A DNA stretch of 47,324 nucleotides from Planctomycetaceae bacterium (GTDB taxonomy: Bacteria > Planctomycetota > Planctomycetia > Planctomycetales > Planctomycetaceae), in assembly GCA_020426505.1 (NCBI GenBank), contig JAGQPX010000130.1:1-47324 (forward strand). The letters are read 5' to 3'. A program made the position numbers and the translations under genes. Position 1 is the first letter of the stretch; the number at the start of each line of letters is the position of its first letter. Under the pieces are notes generated by a model, which had not been told where the DNA came from, made no database searches, and saw nothing but the letters and a program-made list of their open reading frames with translations. Positions 24,176 to 32,509 of the stretch are shown here, piece by piece.

Positions 24176-25507
24176 TCAGAACCCGTTTCCTCTCAAACCG
24201 TTGAAGAGGAAGTTGAACTGAATCAGGCTGAGAGCCGTGTTGACGGTTTCTTCAACGCACTTGTATCGAAGGATGACAACATCTTCGGGCTGAATCAGTA
24301 TTCTCTGCCGGGGATCGTTGTAGACCCGTTTGAGGTCGACGCGGATCGAGACCTGGCTCCCATCACATAACTCGCGAATGATGACAGCATCGGTGGGTGG
24401 CAATGGTCCGCCGCGTTGTCCGCCACCACGACCGGCACCACCGAGACCCGATTGAGAAAGCACGGCTCCCGATGAGCCGACCGGTCCTCCGGCGATGGCA
24501 ATCGCCCCGAGGATGTCGAGATCGTAATCACGCGGGATGGGGAACTCGCCGCCGCTGAGGACACCGCCCGTGTAGAACTTCTCCTGTTCACGGGATTCGA
24601 TCATCACGATGTCTCCCGTATAGAGTGTGATATCCTCCTCGGTGAAGTTGGGGACATTCTCAGGATAAAAGCGAAGGGGGATACGGATGACATTGGGTGC
24701 ATCGGGAATTGGTGGCGGACAGGTGCACGGTTGACGGCAACCTTGCAAACTGGCGACCAGATTATCCCACTCCCTTCCGTCGATGCCGTTGCTTCGGAGA
24801 ATCAGAACTTCGTTCTTCGCGTCGAAACCGGGTAAGCCGCCGGTCTGGTCGAGGGCATGGAGGAGATCGTTATCTCCCTGCGGAAGTTCGAGAATCTTGC
24901 TTTTCTGGTCACCGTCGATATGTGTGACGACATTGTTTCCGCCACCGGGATTGGTGTTATCCTGTCGGATCACAATGACCTGATGTGTTCGCCGTTTGAT
25001 CAACGTCACAATGATCTGGTCACGATCCTGAGCGAGGAGTTGTTTGTCGATGGTATAGGCTTTACGAATCAATTCAGTAGCCTGAGCCAACGTCAGTCCT
25101 TCGACATTGAGGGGCGGAATGAGCGGCAGAGCCAGCGTGCCATCCTCGCGAATCGCCATGGGGAAACCGATGGTTGGGTCGCGCTCCCCTTCTTCCGGGA
25201 AGTGAGTGGGAGGTGATTCGGGCGCGTAGTCCTTGGAGCCGGTGCTCTTGGGCAAGATGGTATCAATGTAGATACCAAGGATGTCACCGGGACCCAATTG
25301 GTAGACGTCACGCGGAGCTTGTCGCAGACGTGAGACGGTGATCTTCTGCATGTCCTCTTTGGGACGACCGAGCATCGAGTTCGGAATCTGCTCGACCGGG
25401 ATGGCCGGAATGTATCCGAACAGTGAGGTGCTGCTACATCCACTGCCGGCCAGCAGGAACAAACCAGCCAAGCCGAAGACCGTCGAATTGAGTGCGTTGC
25501 GGATCAT
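24176..25507 (-). CDS. Polysaccharide biosynthesis/export protein (Wza-like, SLBB)
   Basis: A 443-residue outer-membrane-type lipoprotein of the Poly_export family. Signal region AGLFLLAGSGCSST with an imperfect lipobox at Cys24. The Poly_export domain opens with VYQLGPGDILGIYIDT near residue 69 and contains LPLIPPLNVEGLTLAQATELIRKAYT. SLBB-type domains follow, with YTGDIVMIESREQEKFYTGGVLSGGEFPIP and a second block ending QRILIQPEDVVILRYK. A Gly-rich loop near 350-370 (GLGGAGRGGGQRGG) is unusual. It would form the exit channel for an exopolysaccharide, but no Wzc, Wzx or glycosyltransferase genes are next to it. Start supported by CTGGAG about nine bases upstream. Confidence 0.9.
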   Translation of the reverse strand: MIRNALNSTVFGLAGLFLLAGSGCSSTSLFGYIPAIPVEQIPNSMLGRPKEDMQKITVSRLRQAPRDVYQLGPGDILGIYIDTILPKSTGSKDYAPESPPTHFPEEGERDPTIGFPMAIREDGTLALPLIPPLNVEGLTLAQATELIRKAYTIDKQLLAQDRDQIIVTLIKRRTHQVIVIRQDNTNPGGGNNVVTHIDGDQKSKILELPQGDNDLLHALDQTGGLPGFDAKNEVLILRSNGIDGREWDNLVASLQGCRQPCTCPPPIPDAPNVIRIPLRFYPENVPNFTEEDITLYTGDIVMIESREQEKFYTGGVLSGGEFPIPRDYDLDILGAIAIAGGPVGSSGAVLSQSGLGGAGRGGGQRGGPLPPTDAVIIRELCDGSQVSIRVDLKRVYNDPRQRILIQPEDVVILRYKCVEETVNTALSLIQFNFLFNGLRGNGF

Positions 25508-25627
25508 CCGTCTGAACTCCAGTTTCAGGCTCGCTTGATGCCGGTCGGAACCGTCCGGTCGGCGATCACATCATGTTTGTACGGTGAAAGATTGTGTCTT
25601 GATTTCCAACGACATGGTGTCGTCACG

Positions 25628-26359
25628 CTAGAACGTCGGCGCGTGATATGCTTCCGCGGCCCGCGGCATCGTCGGGGAGATTGGATTTCGCCATGCCTCT
25701 AACCCACTTCCTGATGGAGATGGCTCCGGGGCAAGTTCACCTTCACCCCCCATGGGTACATCCAAGTTGTCGGGCACGTACGGTCCACTCGCCGGAGGTG
25801 AGTAGGTAGGAGGTCCACCCGGAATTGCATCGTAAATGCCAGGTTCTCCGCCGGGTGGGTAACCTCCACGCGGATTGTTCCCCTGTGGTGGACGATACCC
25901 CTTCAAGGCTGTTCCGAAGAGGTCTCCTCCGCCGCCGGACCCCGAACATCCTGATCCCATGCATCCGGAAGTCGTGGCAATTCGACACTGACCGGCACAG
26001 CCGTCGCTGCATGCTGCAAGTGCACCATGAGCGAAGCCGTCCGACCAGGCTGCCGCCTTGGCCCGACCTTCACAGTTCAGGTAGCAACTGGACCAGTATC
26101 GTCGAGGTGGAAACGGCGGAACGCAGCCGGTGTCGTTGCCAAGGCAAACATCTATGTATCCGGCTCGAAAACCTTCGCCAAAGTTGTAGGGATGCGAGAC
26201 ACATCCATACAACTCTCGGGCATCCATCCAGGCGAGCTTCGCGCGAGACTTACACTTGATATGGTAAGCAGTCGAATCAACGTAGTCGTAGAAGTGACCA
26301 CAACCAGTTGAGGAGCAAACCAGTAGCAGTATGCCTAACCAATGCGTCGTCCTGACCAT
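25628..26359 (-). CDS. Cys-rich lipoprotein with Pro/Gly-rich tail, unknown
   Basis: A 243-residue protein with a lipoprotein-type signal (LLLVCSSTGCGHFYDY, lipid-accepting Cys near residue 20). A middle region of about 40-135 has many cysteines and paired aromatic residues (KLAWMDARELYGCVSHPYNFGEGFRAGYIDVC, YWSSCYLNCEGRAKAAAWSDGFAHG) and could be disulphide-bonded. A low-complexity Pro/Gly/Ser tail follows (residues 135-240). The family was not recognised; similar Cys-rich exported proteins are common beside export genes in planctomycetes. It lies upstream of the Wza-like gene on the same strand, 120 bases away, so the two may be co-transcribed. AGAGAG lies shortly before the ATG. Confidence 0.7.
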   Translation of the reverse strand: MVRTTHWLGILLLVCSSTGCGHFYDYVDSTAYHIKCKSRAKLAWMDARELYGCVSHPYNFGEGFRAGYIDVCLGNDTGCVPPFPPRRYWSSCYLNCEGRAKAAAWSDGFAHGALAACSDGCAGQCRIATTSGCMGSGCSGSGGGGDLFGTALKGYRPPQGNNPRGGYPPGGEPGIYDAIPGGPPTYSPPASGPYVPDNLDVPMGGEGELAPEPSPSGSGLEAWRNPISPTMPRAAEAYHAPTF

Positions 26360-26713
26360 GGTAAAGGTCTCTCTTGAATAATCATGAATCGATTGTTTCC
26401 GAATCGTGAGCGATGGCTCTGTCGCCCGGCTGAGCTACCGATTCGTTATGCTGACGGAAGCAGACAGACCCGACCCGCCTAGTAAGATTTATCGATCGCA
26501 ACGATGGACCGATTGATCGGATTACACCGCAGGTATCGGATTTCCTGCTACGATCGTCCGGATACGACGCGTTGGTCAAACTGGCGAAGACAGCGGGAAT
26601 AAGTCCAGTTTGCGGGCGATCGGGTCCCGCGATCAGCCAGTCGCAGAGGTGACGCGACGCATGAACGCATCGGAGGTCAGGCGTGGATTCGCCGGCAATC
26701 AGGCTGGGGGACG
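26360..26713. other. Intergenic region without a supported gene
   Basis: About 350 bases between two minus-strand genes. A 150-codon minus frame crosses it but has Arg/Ser-rich, non-protein-like composition and overlaps the FHA gene in another frame. The region presumably holds the promoter of the lipoprotein gene; no clear element was identified. Confidence 0.5.
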
Positions 26714-28243
26714 TCAATACCCGAGCAGCTCGACCAGCATCTTTCCCCAGCCGCGCCGCGTCTTGTTCAATTCGGATTCGATGGATTTCATGCGTTCCCG
26801 AATCCATGCCTCCCGCTCTTCCGGATCGGAGCATTCATAACTGCCCTGGTCCGGATCCGGAAGATGGCTGAACTCCGGATCGGCCAAATCTGCCCCTTCC
26901 CACGGGACGGGTGACGGCATCATCTCTCCCGTTTGGTCCGTCAGTGACCGGTAGCTGGGAGGAGCGGCGGAAAGTCGCAGAAATTCATCTCGCAATGCAG
27001 CGTGCTGGCGTTCCAACGCGTCAATGCGCTCCTGATAGGTCACGGCGAGCGTACTCACGGTCTGCTTCATCGACTCCTGAGCGTGCTGCAGCGATTGTTG
27101 CTGCATGATGCCCAGCTCTTTGATGATGTTGAGTACAAACTGCTCCGAGAGTCCCCCGACTTGACCAGCCGGAGCCTCATTGGATGCGGGCGTCCTCGAT
27201 GTCAGATGTGCCAGTTGATTAAGAGCGCTCAGGTTCGTCGACGCTGGCGTGACGTCGGACGGAGTCTCATGGAAATCGCTCATACCATTTGAAGCAGCAA
27301 TTGTTGCAGACGGTCGTTCTGAATTCAGAGGTCTGACTTCGGATGCCACGTCAACCGTCGGTTCAGAGTCCGCCTGCGTCCCTCCATAGTGCACAGCGAC
27401 CAGAAACCGCCCGACCTGAAACTCGTCACCCGAATTGAGTGGCGCCAGTATCTCGACCTGGCCGTTGACGATGGTGCCGTCGTTCGAGTGAAGGTCGACC
27501 ATCCACAGTCCGGATTCTGTCCGCACGATACTGCAGTGAGCGTTGGAGACAGACGGATGAGAGAGGTGCACCTTGGCCGCATCCCCGCTGCCGATGAGCG
27601 TGACGTCTCGGGTCACTCGATACCGACGGACATTCTGCCCGGCGTTCATGAAGTCGAGAAAGAACTCGCACCCCGCACTCTCACCTTCTTCGATCGACAC
27701 ATCTTCGCTGACGAACTCGTCCTCAGCTTGCTCGGCATCGAACAGTTGCGGAGCAGGCTCGAACATCAAAGAGAACGGTCCGACCGAGACAGGCTCTTCC
27801 GGGTCGACCCAGCCGGCCTGTGCCGCACCGTTCGACCAGTGAGTCCCTGTCCGCGAATCCAGGTCTGCACAGAAGATCTTCCCGTCAACGATCTGGAAGT
27901 AAGCGTGCTGACGGCTCACTTCGGCGTGGGGTAACGTTAGATCGCAATCCTCGCCCTTCCCGATAATCAGTGATGGACGGTTCCAGAGAATCGACTGCGG
28001 CCGTGCACCCGATTCCGAGGAAACGACTTTGATGATGAACGCTGTCTTCTGCCTACAGGCGCGACGGAACCGCGACAAAGTGGAGCGAACAACATCCAGT
28101 TCAGGAACTCGTTTCAATCCGGGGACGACGGCGGGATACAACTCTTCTTCCGGCTCCTCGTGTGAGTCATCGACCGCTTCATCCGGACTCCGCAGTGTAA
28201 ACAAGCGTCGTCGTCGATTCGAATTGTCGTATGCCGGTTGCAT
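26714..28243 (-). CDS. Double FHA-domain protein with coiled coil
   Basis: A protein of about 509 residues (532 from GTG 28312). Two FHA domains are visible: the first with LIIGKGEDCDLTLPHAEVSRQHAYFQ and DLDSRTGTHWSNG (about residues 90-165), the second with LIGSGDAAKVHLSHPSVSNAHCSIV and DLHSNDGTIVNG (about 215-285). Both keep the phosphothreonine-binding Arg/Gly or Ser-N pattern in part; the second lacks the usual GR. A disordered stretch and a coiled-coil segment (about 365-415) follow, then an acidic tail ending RGWGKMLVELLGY. It is probably a cytoplasmic scaffold reading Ser/Thr phosphorylation, possibly in the same pathway as the FHA activator at 22023. ATG 28243 was chosen for its natural N-terminus; the start is not certain. 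Confidence 0.82.
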   Translation of the reverse strand: MQPAYDNSNRRRRLFTLRSPDEAVDDSHEEPEEELYPAVVPGLKRVPELDVVRSTLSRFRRACRQKTAFIIKVVSSESGARPQSILWNRPSLIIGKGEDCDLTLPHAEVSRQHAYFQIVDGKIFCADLDSRTGTHWSNGAAQAGWVDPEEPVSVGPFSLMFEPAPQLFDAEQAEDEFVSEDVSIEEGESAGCEFFLDFMNAGQNVRRYRVTRDVTLIGSGDAAKVHLSHPSVSNAHCSIVRTESGLWMVDLHSNDGTIVNGQVEILAPLNSGDEFQVGRFLVAVHYGGTQADSEPTVDVASEVRPLNSERPSATIAASNGMSDFHETPSDVTPASTNLSALNQLAHLTSRTPASNEAPAGQVGGLSEQFVLNIIKELGIMQQQSLQHAQESMKQTVSTLAVTYQERIDALERQHAALRDEFLRLSAAPPSYRSLTDQTGEMMPSPVPWEGADLADPEFSHLPDPDQGSYECSDPEEREAWIRERMKSIESELNKTRRGWGKMLVELLGY

Positions 28244-28862
28244 TGGTTTGTGCGTCAAATGGATGGCGATCGCGTCTGGCTCAACTCGTTGGGTTGCACC
28301 AAGGCGCAACACCTTACGGGAGTCGATGAAGTGGTCAGGCGATTGTCGTCAGTGGAGCTACGCGGCTGATGTTGCCGCCGTGCGATCGGATTCCTGATGG
28401 ACCAAGTTTCGCTCCAGAATCGTCCTGATTATCGAAGCACACGATGAGATCGAGGCCATGGAGGCCCGAGGAGAGATGGCGATCATGCGACTCAACTCAA
28501 TTTGCCGGTTGGCAGCCATTGCTGCCCCCGGGATTCCGTCCTTGACCCACGGTTTCCATTTTGTGACAGGGATCATCGAAATGTCAATCAGGCAATCGAG
28601 TTTCTCATGCACAATTCATAGATGAAACCCCTAATTCGTGGGATCTGGGCGATTCGGACAACCTGTACGATTGGATAGAACACTTTGTCGCGACTCGCCC
28701 GTACTCATTGACACCTGCCGATTCATCCGGATGTCTTGATAGCCTGTATTGGATGGCCAAGAATCACTCGCTACTGAATGTTACCCTTGCACGAATCCGA
28801 TCGGCATGGCGTGACGGTTGTCGCCTCGGATCACCATTGCCGCACATTTGTGAGGACCCGTA
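28244..28862. other. Intergenic region without a supported gene
   Basis: The 5' 69 bases may be an N-terminal extension of the FHA gene. In the remaining 550 bases, short frames on both strands (for example 28358-28612 minus and 28708-28920 plus) lack ribosome binding sites and known motifs. No terminator with a T-run was found. Confidence 0.5.
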
Positions 28863-29741
28863 TCACACATGGCCAGCATGGTCGTCGTCGCTGTCCGAGA
28901 AGTCCGGAGCGTCCTTGTAGAATTGAGTCAGGTCGATCCCTCCCTTCTCCTCCGATTCGAGCAGCTGGACCCTCGCCTCAAGCCGTTGGAATCGCATCTC
29001 GACCGCCGGGTCAAACAATGGTTCTTTTCGGGGTGGAGCCGGTCTCGGGACGCGGGGATAGCCCAGTTGACGCTGCAGGGCTGCAAACATGTGCAGCGGG
29101 TCCTTCCCGATGTTCGCCCTGGCTATTCGTCCCTCCTGCACGTCGAACAGGACAGGATAAGAAGCCGTGTAATCCGGGGTCTGATTGCGGCGTCTTACCT
29201 CCGCGACATGATGTTGTGAACGTCGATACAACAGTTCCGCAAAGTCTTGAGTGCCGAGCAGCCCGTTCAATCTCAGAATCCATGTCCGCCAGTCCTCGTC
29301 GAACATCGGATCATCCGCGACTGCTCGGAGGCCCTGATCGTACCCGAGTCGATTCCGGGCGATGCACTCAAACTGATACATGAACAATCCCTGAGGCGTC
29401 GGCTCCTCCGAACGATACTCCGCCTCCTGTTCGAGCACCTGAAAAGCAATCCGGGCATCAAAGCGCGACTCCTCGTCCTCGGCCCTGCCCATCACGAACG
29501 CCTGAAAGCTGGTGAAGTAATGTGACAGCCGTCGCATCCCCTCACTCACCCGCCCCCGTTGCAGCATCTCCGCCCGGAGAAAGTCGATGGCCATTGGCAG
29601 CTTGGTCGTTGCCAGAATCTCCTCACCCACGCTGGCGAGGACCTCCTGCGATGACAGGTTATCCTCGATCCGCTCGCGAAAGATGCGGAAGAAGTAAGCC
29701 TGCTCGATGTACTCTTCACGATCAAGAAGGGTGCTGGGCAT
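28863..29741 (-). CDS. Conserved-looking cytoplasmic protein of unknown function
   Basis: A 292-residue, mostly helical, soluble protein beginning MPSTLLDREEYIEQAYFFRIFRERI. It is rich in charged and aromatic residues with no signal peptide. Segments such as EEILATTKLPMAIDFLRAEMLQRG and MGRAEDEESRFDARIAFQVLEQEAEY look strongly protein-like. The C-terminus carries a Pro-rich linker (PRVPRPAPPRKEPLFDPA), a short coiled coil (MRFQRLEARVQLLESEEKG) and an acidic DDD tail. No family recognised. The frame is open to 30347, but that extension overlaps metX antisense and is non-protein-like, so ATG 29741 is used. It is divergent from metX. Confidence 0.75.
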   Translation of the reverse strand: MPSTLLDREEYIEQAYFFRIFRERIEDNLSSQEVLASVGEEILATTKLPMAIDFLRAEMLQRGRVSEGMRRLSHYFTSFQAFVMGRAEDEESRFDARIAFQVLEQEAEYRSEEPTPQGLFMYQFECIARNRLGYDQGLRAVADDPMFDEDWRTWILRLNGLLGTQDFAELLYRRSQHHVAEVRRRNQTPDYTASYPVLFDVQEGRIARANIGKDPLHMFAALQRQLGYPRVPRPAPPRKEPLFDPAVEMRFQRLEARVQLLESEEKGGIDLTQFYKDAPDFSDSDDDHAGHV

Positions 29742-29897
29742 AGGTGCGAATGCGGCATGACAGGGACAAACCGAATGTATCGTAACGCATCCCCCAACGC
29801 ATCGCCCGAACCTCTCGAAATCAAGTGGGTCGAGTTCTATACTGATAGGGCACACCCCTGCAAATGACACTTCCCTGTTGCTGCCGAACCTCCGCTG

Positions 29898-31097
29898 ATG
29901 ACAATCGAGACAGCATCTGCCGCTCCCCCAAAGGAGTCCGATTTTGTTCAGCGACAGGCGGTCACCCTGTACGACCAACATCCACTCACACTCGCAAGTG
30001 GCCGCACCATCGGTCCGGTTACCGTCACCTTTCAGACCTATGGAGATCTGTCTCCAAATCGCGATAACGCCATCTTCGTCTGCCATGCTCTCACAGGGGA
30101 TGCTCACGTTGCAGGACGGCATCACCCCGACGACCGCAAGTCCGGTTGGTGGGATGCCTTCGTCGGACCGGGTAAAGCACTCGACACCAATCGCTACTTC
30201 GTGATCTGTGCCAACGTGCTCGGTGGATGTCAGGGAACCACTGGTCCCACGTCGATCAACCCTGAGACCGGAGTGCCCTGGGGACCCGACTTTCCATTCA
30301 TCACGGTGTCCGACATCGTGACGGTCCACAAAGCTCTGGTCGATCACCTTGGCATTGAACGGCTACTCGCGGCGATTGGTGGCAGTCTTGGGGGCATGCA
30401 GGTCCTCGAATGGGCTGCCCGCTATCCGGACAGCCTCGCTTCGGCGATCGTCCTGGCTGCGGGGGCCAAGCTGAACGCCCAGGGCATCGCCTTCAACGCA
30501 GTCGGTCGCAGAGCCATCTATGCCGACCCGGCCTTCAAGAGCGGCCACTACTACGGAGACGGCGAAGCTCCCCGCTTCGGTCTCGCATTGGCTCGCATGA
30601 TCGCTCACATCACGTACCTCTCTGAACAATCGATCGAGCTCAAATTCGGACGCAAACTCCAGCACAGCGACGAGTTGACGTACGACCTCGCCAAAGAGAC
30701 GGAGTTCCAGATCGAGAGTTACCTGCACTATCAGGGCAAACAGTTCGTCGAACGCTTCGATGCCAACAGCTACCTGCTCGTCACCCGGGCGATGGACTAC
30801 TTCGACCTCATCGAGTCGCGCGGTTCGATCGCCTCCGCCCTGGGAAAGACAGACGCTCGCTTTCTGGTCGTCGCCTACACAACCGACTGGCTGTTCCCCA
30901 CTCAGCAGAGCCGAGAAATCGTGCGATCCCTTATGGAGACTGGTCGCGACGTCTCCTTCGCAGAACTCGACAGCCCCTACGGCCACGACGCCTTTCTGAT
31001 CGACTCCGAACTCCCCATGCTCGACCGACTGGTGACACCTTTTCTGGAAACAACTTATCGGTCGAAGGTTGAAGGTCGAAGGTCGAACTCAAGTTGA
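29898..31097 (+). CDS. metX: Homoserine O-acetyltransferase
   Basis: Alpha/beta-hydrolase-fold acyltransferase that activates homoserine for methionine synthesis (399 residues). Family blocks: VCHALTGDAHVAGRH near 58, WWDAFVGPGKALDTNRYFVICANVLGGCQGTTGP, nucleophile elbow GGSLGGMQ (Ser near 157), and the acid/His pair in TTDWLFPTQQ and YGHDAFLID. Whether acetyl-CoA or succinyl-CoA is used cannot be read with certainty. The last 12 or so residues (KVEGRRSNSS) are encoded by a family C repeat and are probably an added tail. Followed immediately by metW, the usual partner. Confidence 0.95.
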   Translation: MTIETASAAPPKESDFVQRQAVTLYDQHPLTLASGRTIGPVTVTFQTYGDLSPNRDNAIFVCHALTGDAHVAGRHHPDDRKSGWWDAFVGPGKALDTNRYFVICANVLGGCQGTTGPTSINPETGVPWGPDFPFITVSDIVTVHKALVDHLGIERLLAAIGGSLGGMQVLEWAARYPDSLASAIVLAAGAKLNAQGIAFNAVGRRAIYADPAFKSGHYYGDGEAPRFGLALARMIAHITYLSEQSIELKFGRKLQHSDELTYDLAKETEFQIESYLHYQGKQFVERFDANSYLLVTRAMDYFDLIESRGSIASALGKTDARFLVVAYTTDWLFPTQQSREIVRSLMETGRDVSFAELDSPYGHDAFLIDSELPMLDRLVTPFLETTYRSKVEGRRSNSS

Positions 31098-31152
31098 CCA
31101 CCGATCATCCACTTCTCCAAAACCTTCAACTTTCGACACTCGACCTTCAACC
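31060..31152. repeat. Family C inverted repeat across metX/metW border
   Basis: GGTTGAAGGTCGA (31068-31080) inside a GTCGAAGGT tandem run faces its reverse complement TCGACCTTCAACC at 31140-31152, with extra partial copies AACCTTCAACTTTCGAC at 31121-31137. The left arm encodes the MetX C-terminal tail; the right arm ends five bases before the metW ATG. Confidence 0.85.
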
Positions 31153-31156
31153 ATCA

Positions 31157-31783
31157 ATGCCTGCCAAACGCCTGTACATGCCCGATCCGCTTGCTGCGGT
31201 CACTGATGATGTGATCATGGAGCACGTTGCGCGCGGCAGTCGGGTGATCGACCTGGGGTGTGGGAACGGTCGCCTGCTCGATCGACTGAGGACCGATCAT
31301 GAGTGCAGCGTGCAGGGTGTCGAGCTGGACTTCAACGAGTTCACCGCCGGCCTCGCGCGGGGACTGCCAATGGTCCGTGCAGACCTCAACACGAGCCTGA
31401 CCACGATCCCCAGCCGATCGTTTGACGTGGCCGTGCTGTCACAAACCCTGCAACAGGTCCGCAGCCCATTGGAAGTGCTTCGGGAGATGTTGCGAGTTGC
31501 TCAGCAAGCGCTGGTTGTGGTGCCGAATTTCGGGCATTGGAAGGTCCGCTGGCAGGTGGTCTCCGGCGGACGTGCACCGGTGACGGACTCCTTGCCGTAC
31601 GAGTGGTTCGAGTCGCCCAACGTCCACTTCCTGACAATGATCGACTTTCGTGATCTGGCCCGTCGTGGTAACTTCAAAATTGTGAAGGAGTTACCCATCA
31701 TCGGCGAGCGAGCCGTCAACCGGGCCTGGCTCGCTAACCTGCGTGCACACAGTGCGCTTTATGTTCTCGAACGCATCGAGTAA
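31157..31783 (+). CDS. metW: Methionine biosynthesis protein MetW
   Basis: SAM-dependent methyltransferase-fold protein (208 residues) of the MetW family, which pairs with MetX for homoserine acylation. Motif I is VIDLGCGNGRLLDRL near residues 25-40. MetW-specific blocks follow: VQGVELDF, FDVAVLSQTLQQVRSPLEVLREMLRVA, VVPNFGHWKVRWQV and the TDSLPYEWFESPNVHFLTMIDF segment. An in-frame TTG at 31094 would add 21 residues translated from the family C repeat, so ATG 31157 is the better start. Probably co-transcribed with metX. Confidence 0.93.
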   Translation: MPAKRLYMPDPLAAVTDDVIMEHVARGSRVIDLGCGNGRLLDRLRTDHECSVQGVELDFNEFTAGLARGLPMVRADLNTSLTTIPSRSFDVAVLSQTLQQVRSPLEVLREMLRVAQQALVVVPNFGHWKVRWQVVSGGRAPVTDSLPYEWFESPNVHFLTMIDFRDLARRGNFKIVKELPIIGERAVNRAWLANLRAHSALYVLERIE

Positions 31784-31804
31784 CCCCACAGATTGCGAGT
31801 GACG

Positions 31805-32509
31805 ATGGCATTTGCGGAAATCAAATGGGACGACCTCATTGGCGAGATCTCCGGTCTGTCGACGCTGATCATCGTCGCAGCTTTCGCGTTGCACGTGTTC
31901 ATGTTCTTCGTGCTTTGGATCTGGGCGAAACGTGATCTGCGCGCCATCGCGACATCGCTGTACGACTTCACCCGGCGACTGAAGAATCAAAGTCTGCTCG
32001 AACAGCGGGCCCACTTGTCCGTGCAGATCGAGGCATTCATCGCGGATGTGAACGACGTGCTGGACGACCCCTCCCGGCAGGAGGATCGGAAGACCCTGCT
32101 CGATCGCATGCGGGTGCTGGACGAGAAACGTCGCTACCTCAACTCGATGTTCTTCGAGACGGTCTACAACATCACCCGCACGATGATCGAGGCGTACCCA
32201 CTCGCTGGCGTGTTGGGGACCATCCTCGCCATCGGTGCTGCTCTGGAAGTCGATGCCGGCAATCAGGCGGTGTCGGTCAGCACCATCGTCGGCCGCTTCG
32301 GCGAAGCGATCTGGTCCACATTCGCCGGTCTGACAGCAGCGGTGATTCTGATGTTCCTTAACAGCATGGTCGAGACCGGGTTCGAGCGGCTGACGGAGAG
32401 TCGCCGTCACGTCCGCGAGACGATCGCCCGTGCAAAACGCGAACTCTCGTTCCACACATCAACCAAGCCGGACGGGCAGGCCAAAGCCGACGAGGAGAGC
32501 GAGTCATGA
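31805..32509 (+). CDS. MotA/TolQ/ExbB-type proton channel protein
   Basis: A 234-residue inner-membrane protein. TM1 is about residues 18-42 (STLIIVAAFALHVFMFFVLWIWA). A cytoplasmic helical region spans 45-120. TM2 and TM3 carry the family signatures YPLAGVLGTILAIGAAL and FGEAIWSTFAGLTAAVILMFL. The short charged C-terminus ends in DEESES. Family members form the ring that conducts protons and drives TonB, TolA or gliding/motility partners. The stop overlaps the next ATG (ATGA), giving a translationally coupled ExbB-ExbD pair. An in-frame TTG at 31793 is a possible alternative start. Confidence 0.88.
   Translation: MAFAEIKWDDLIGEISGLSTLIIVAAFALHVFMFFVLWIWAKRDLRAIATSLYDFTRRLKNQSLLEQRAHLSVQIEAFIADVNDVLDDPSRQEDRKTLLDRMRVLDEKRRYLNSMFFETVYNITRTMIEAYPLAGVLGTILAIGAALEVDAGNQAVSVSTIVGRFGEAIWSTFAGLTAAVILMFLNSMVETGFERLTESRRHVRETIARAKRELSFHTSTKPDGQAKADEESES

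Noticed and set aside
26382..26834. 150-codon minus-strand frame between the lipoprotein and FHA genes
   Set aside because: Biased composition, overlaps the FHA gene in another frame, and lacks a good start.
28358..28612. 84-codon minus-strand frame upstream of the FHA gene
   Set aside because: No ribosome binding site, no motif and low-complexity Ser/Ala tail.
29742..29897. SAM riboswitch before metX
   Set aside because: No conserved SAM riboswitch core or terminator pair could be found in the short leader.
29742..30347. N-terminal extension of the unknown protein ending at 28863
   Set aside because: The extension is antisense to metX and not protein-like; the natural start is ATG 29741.
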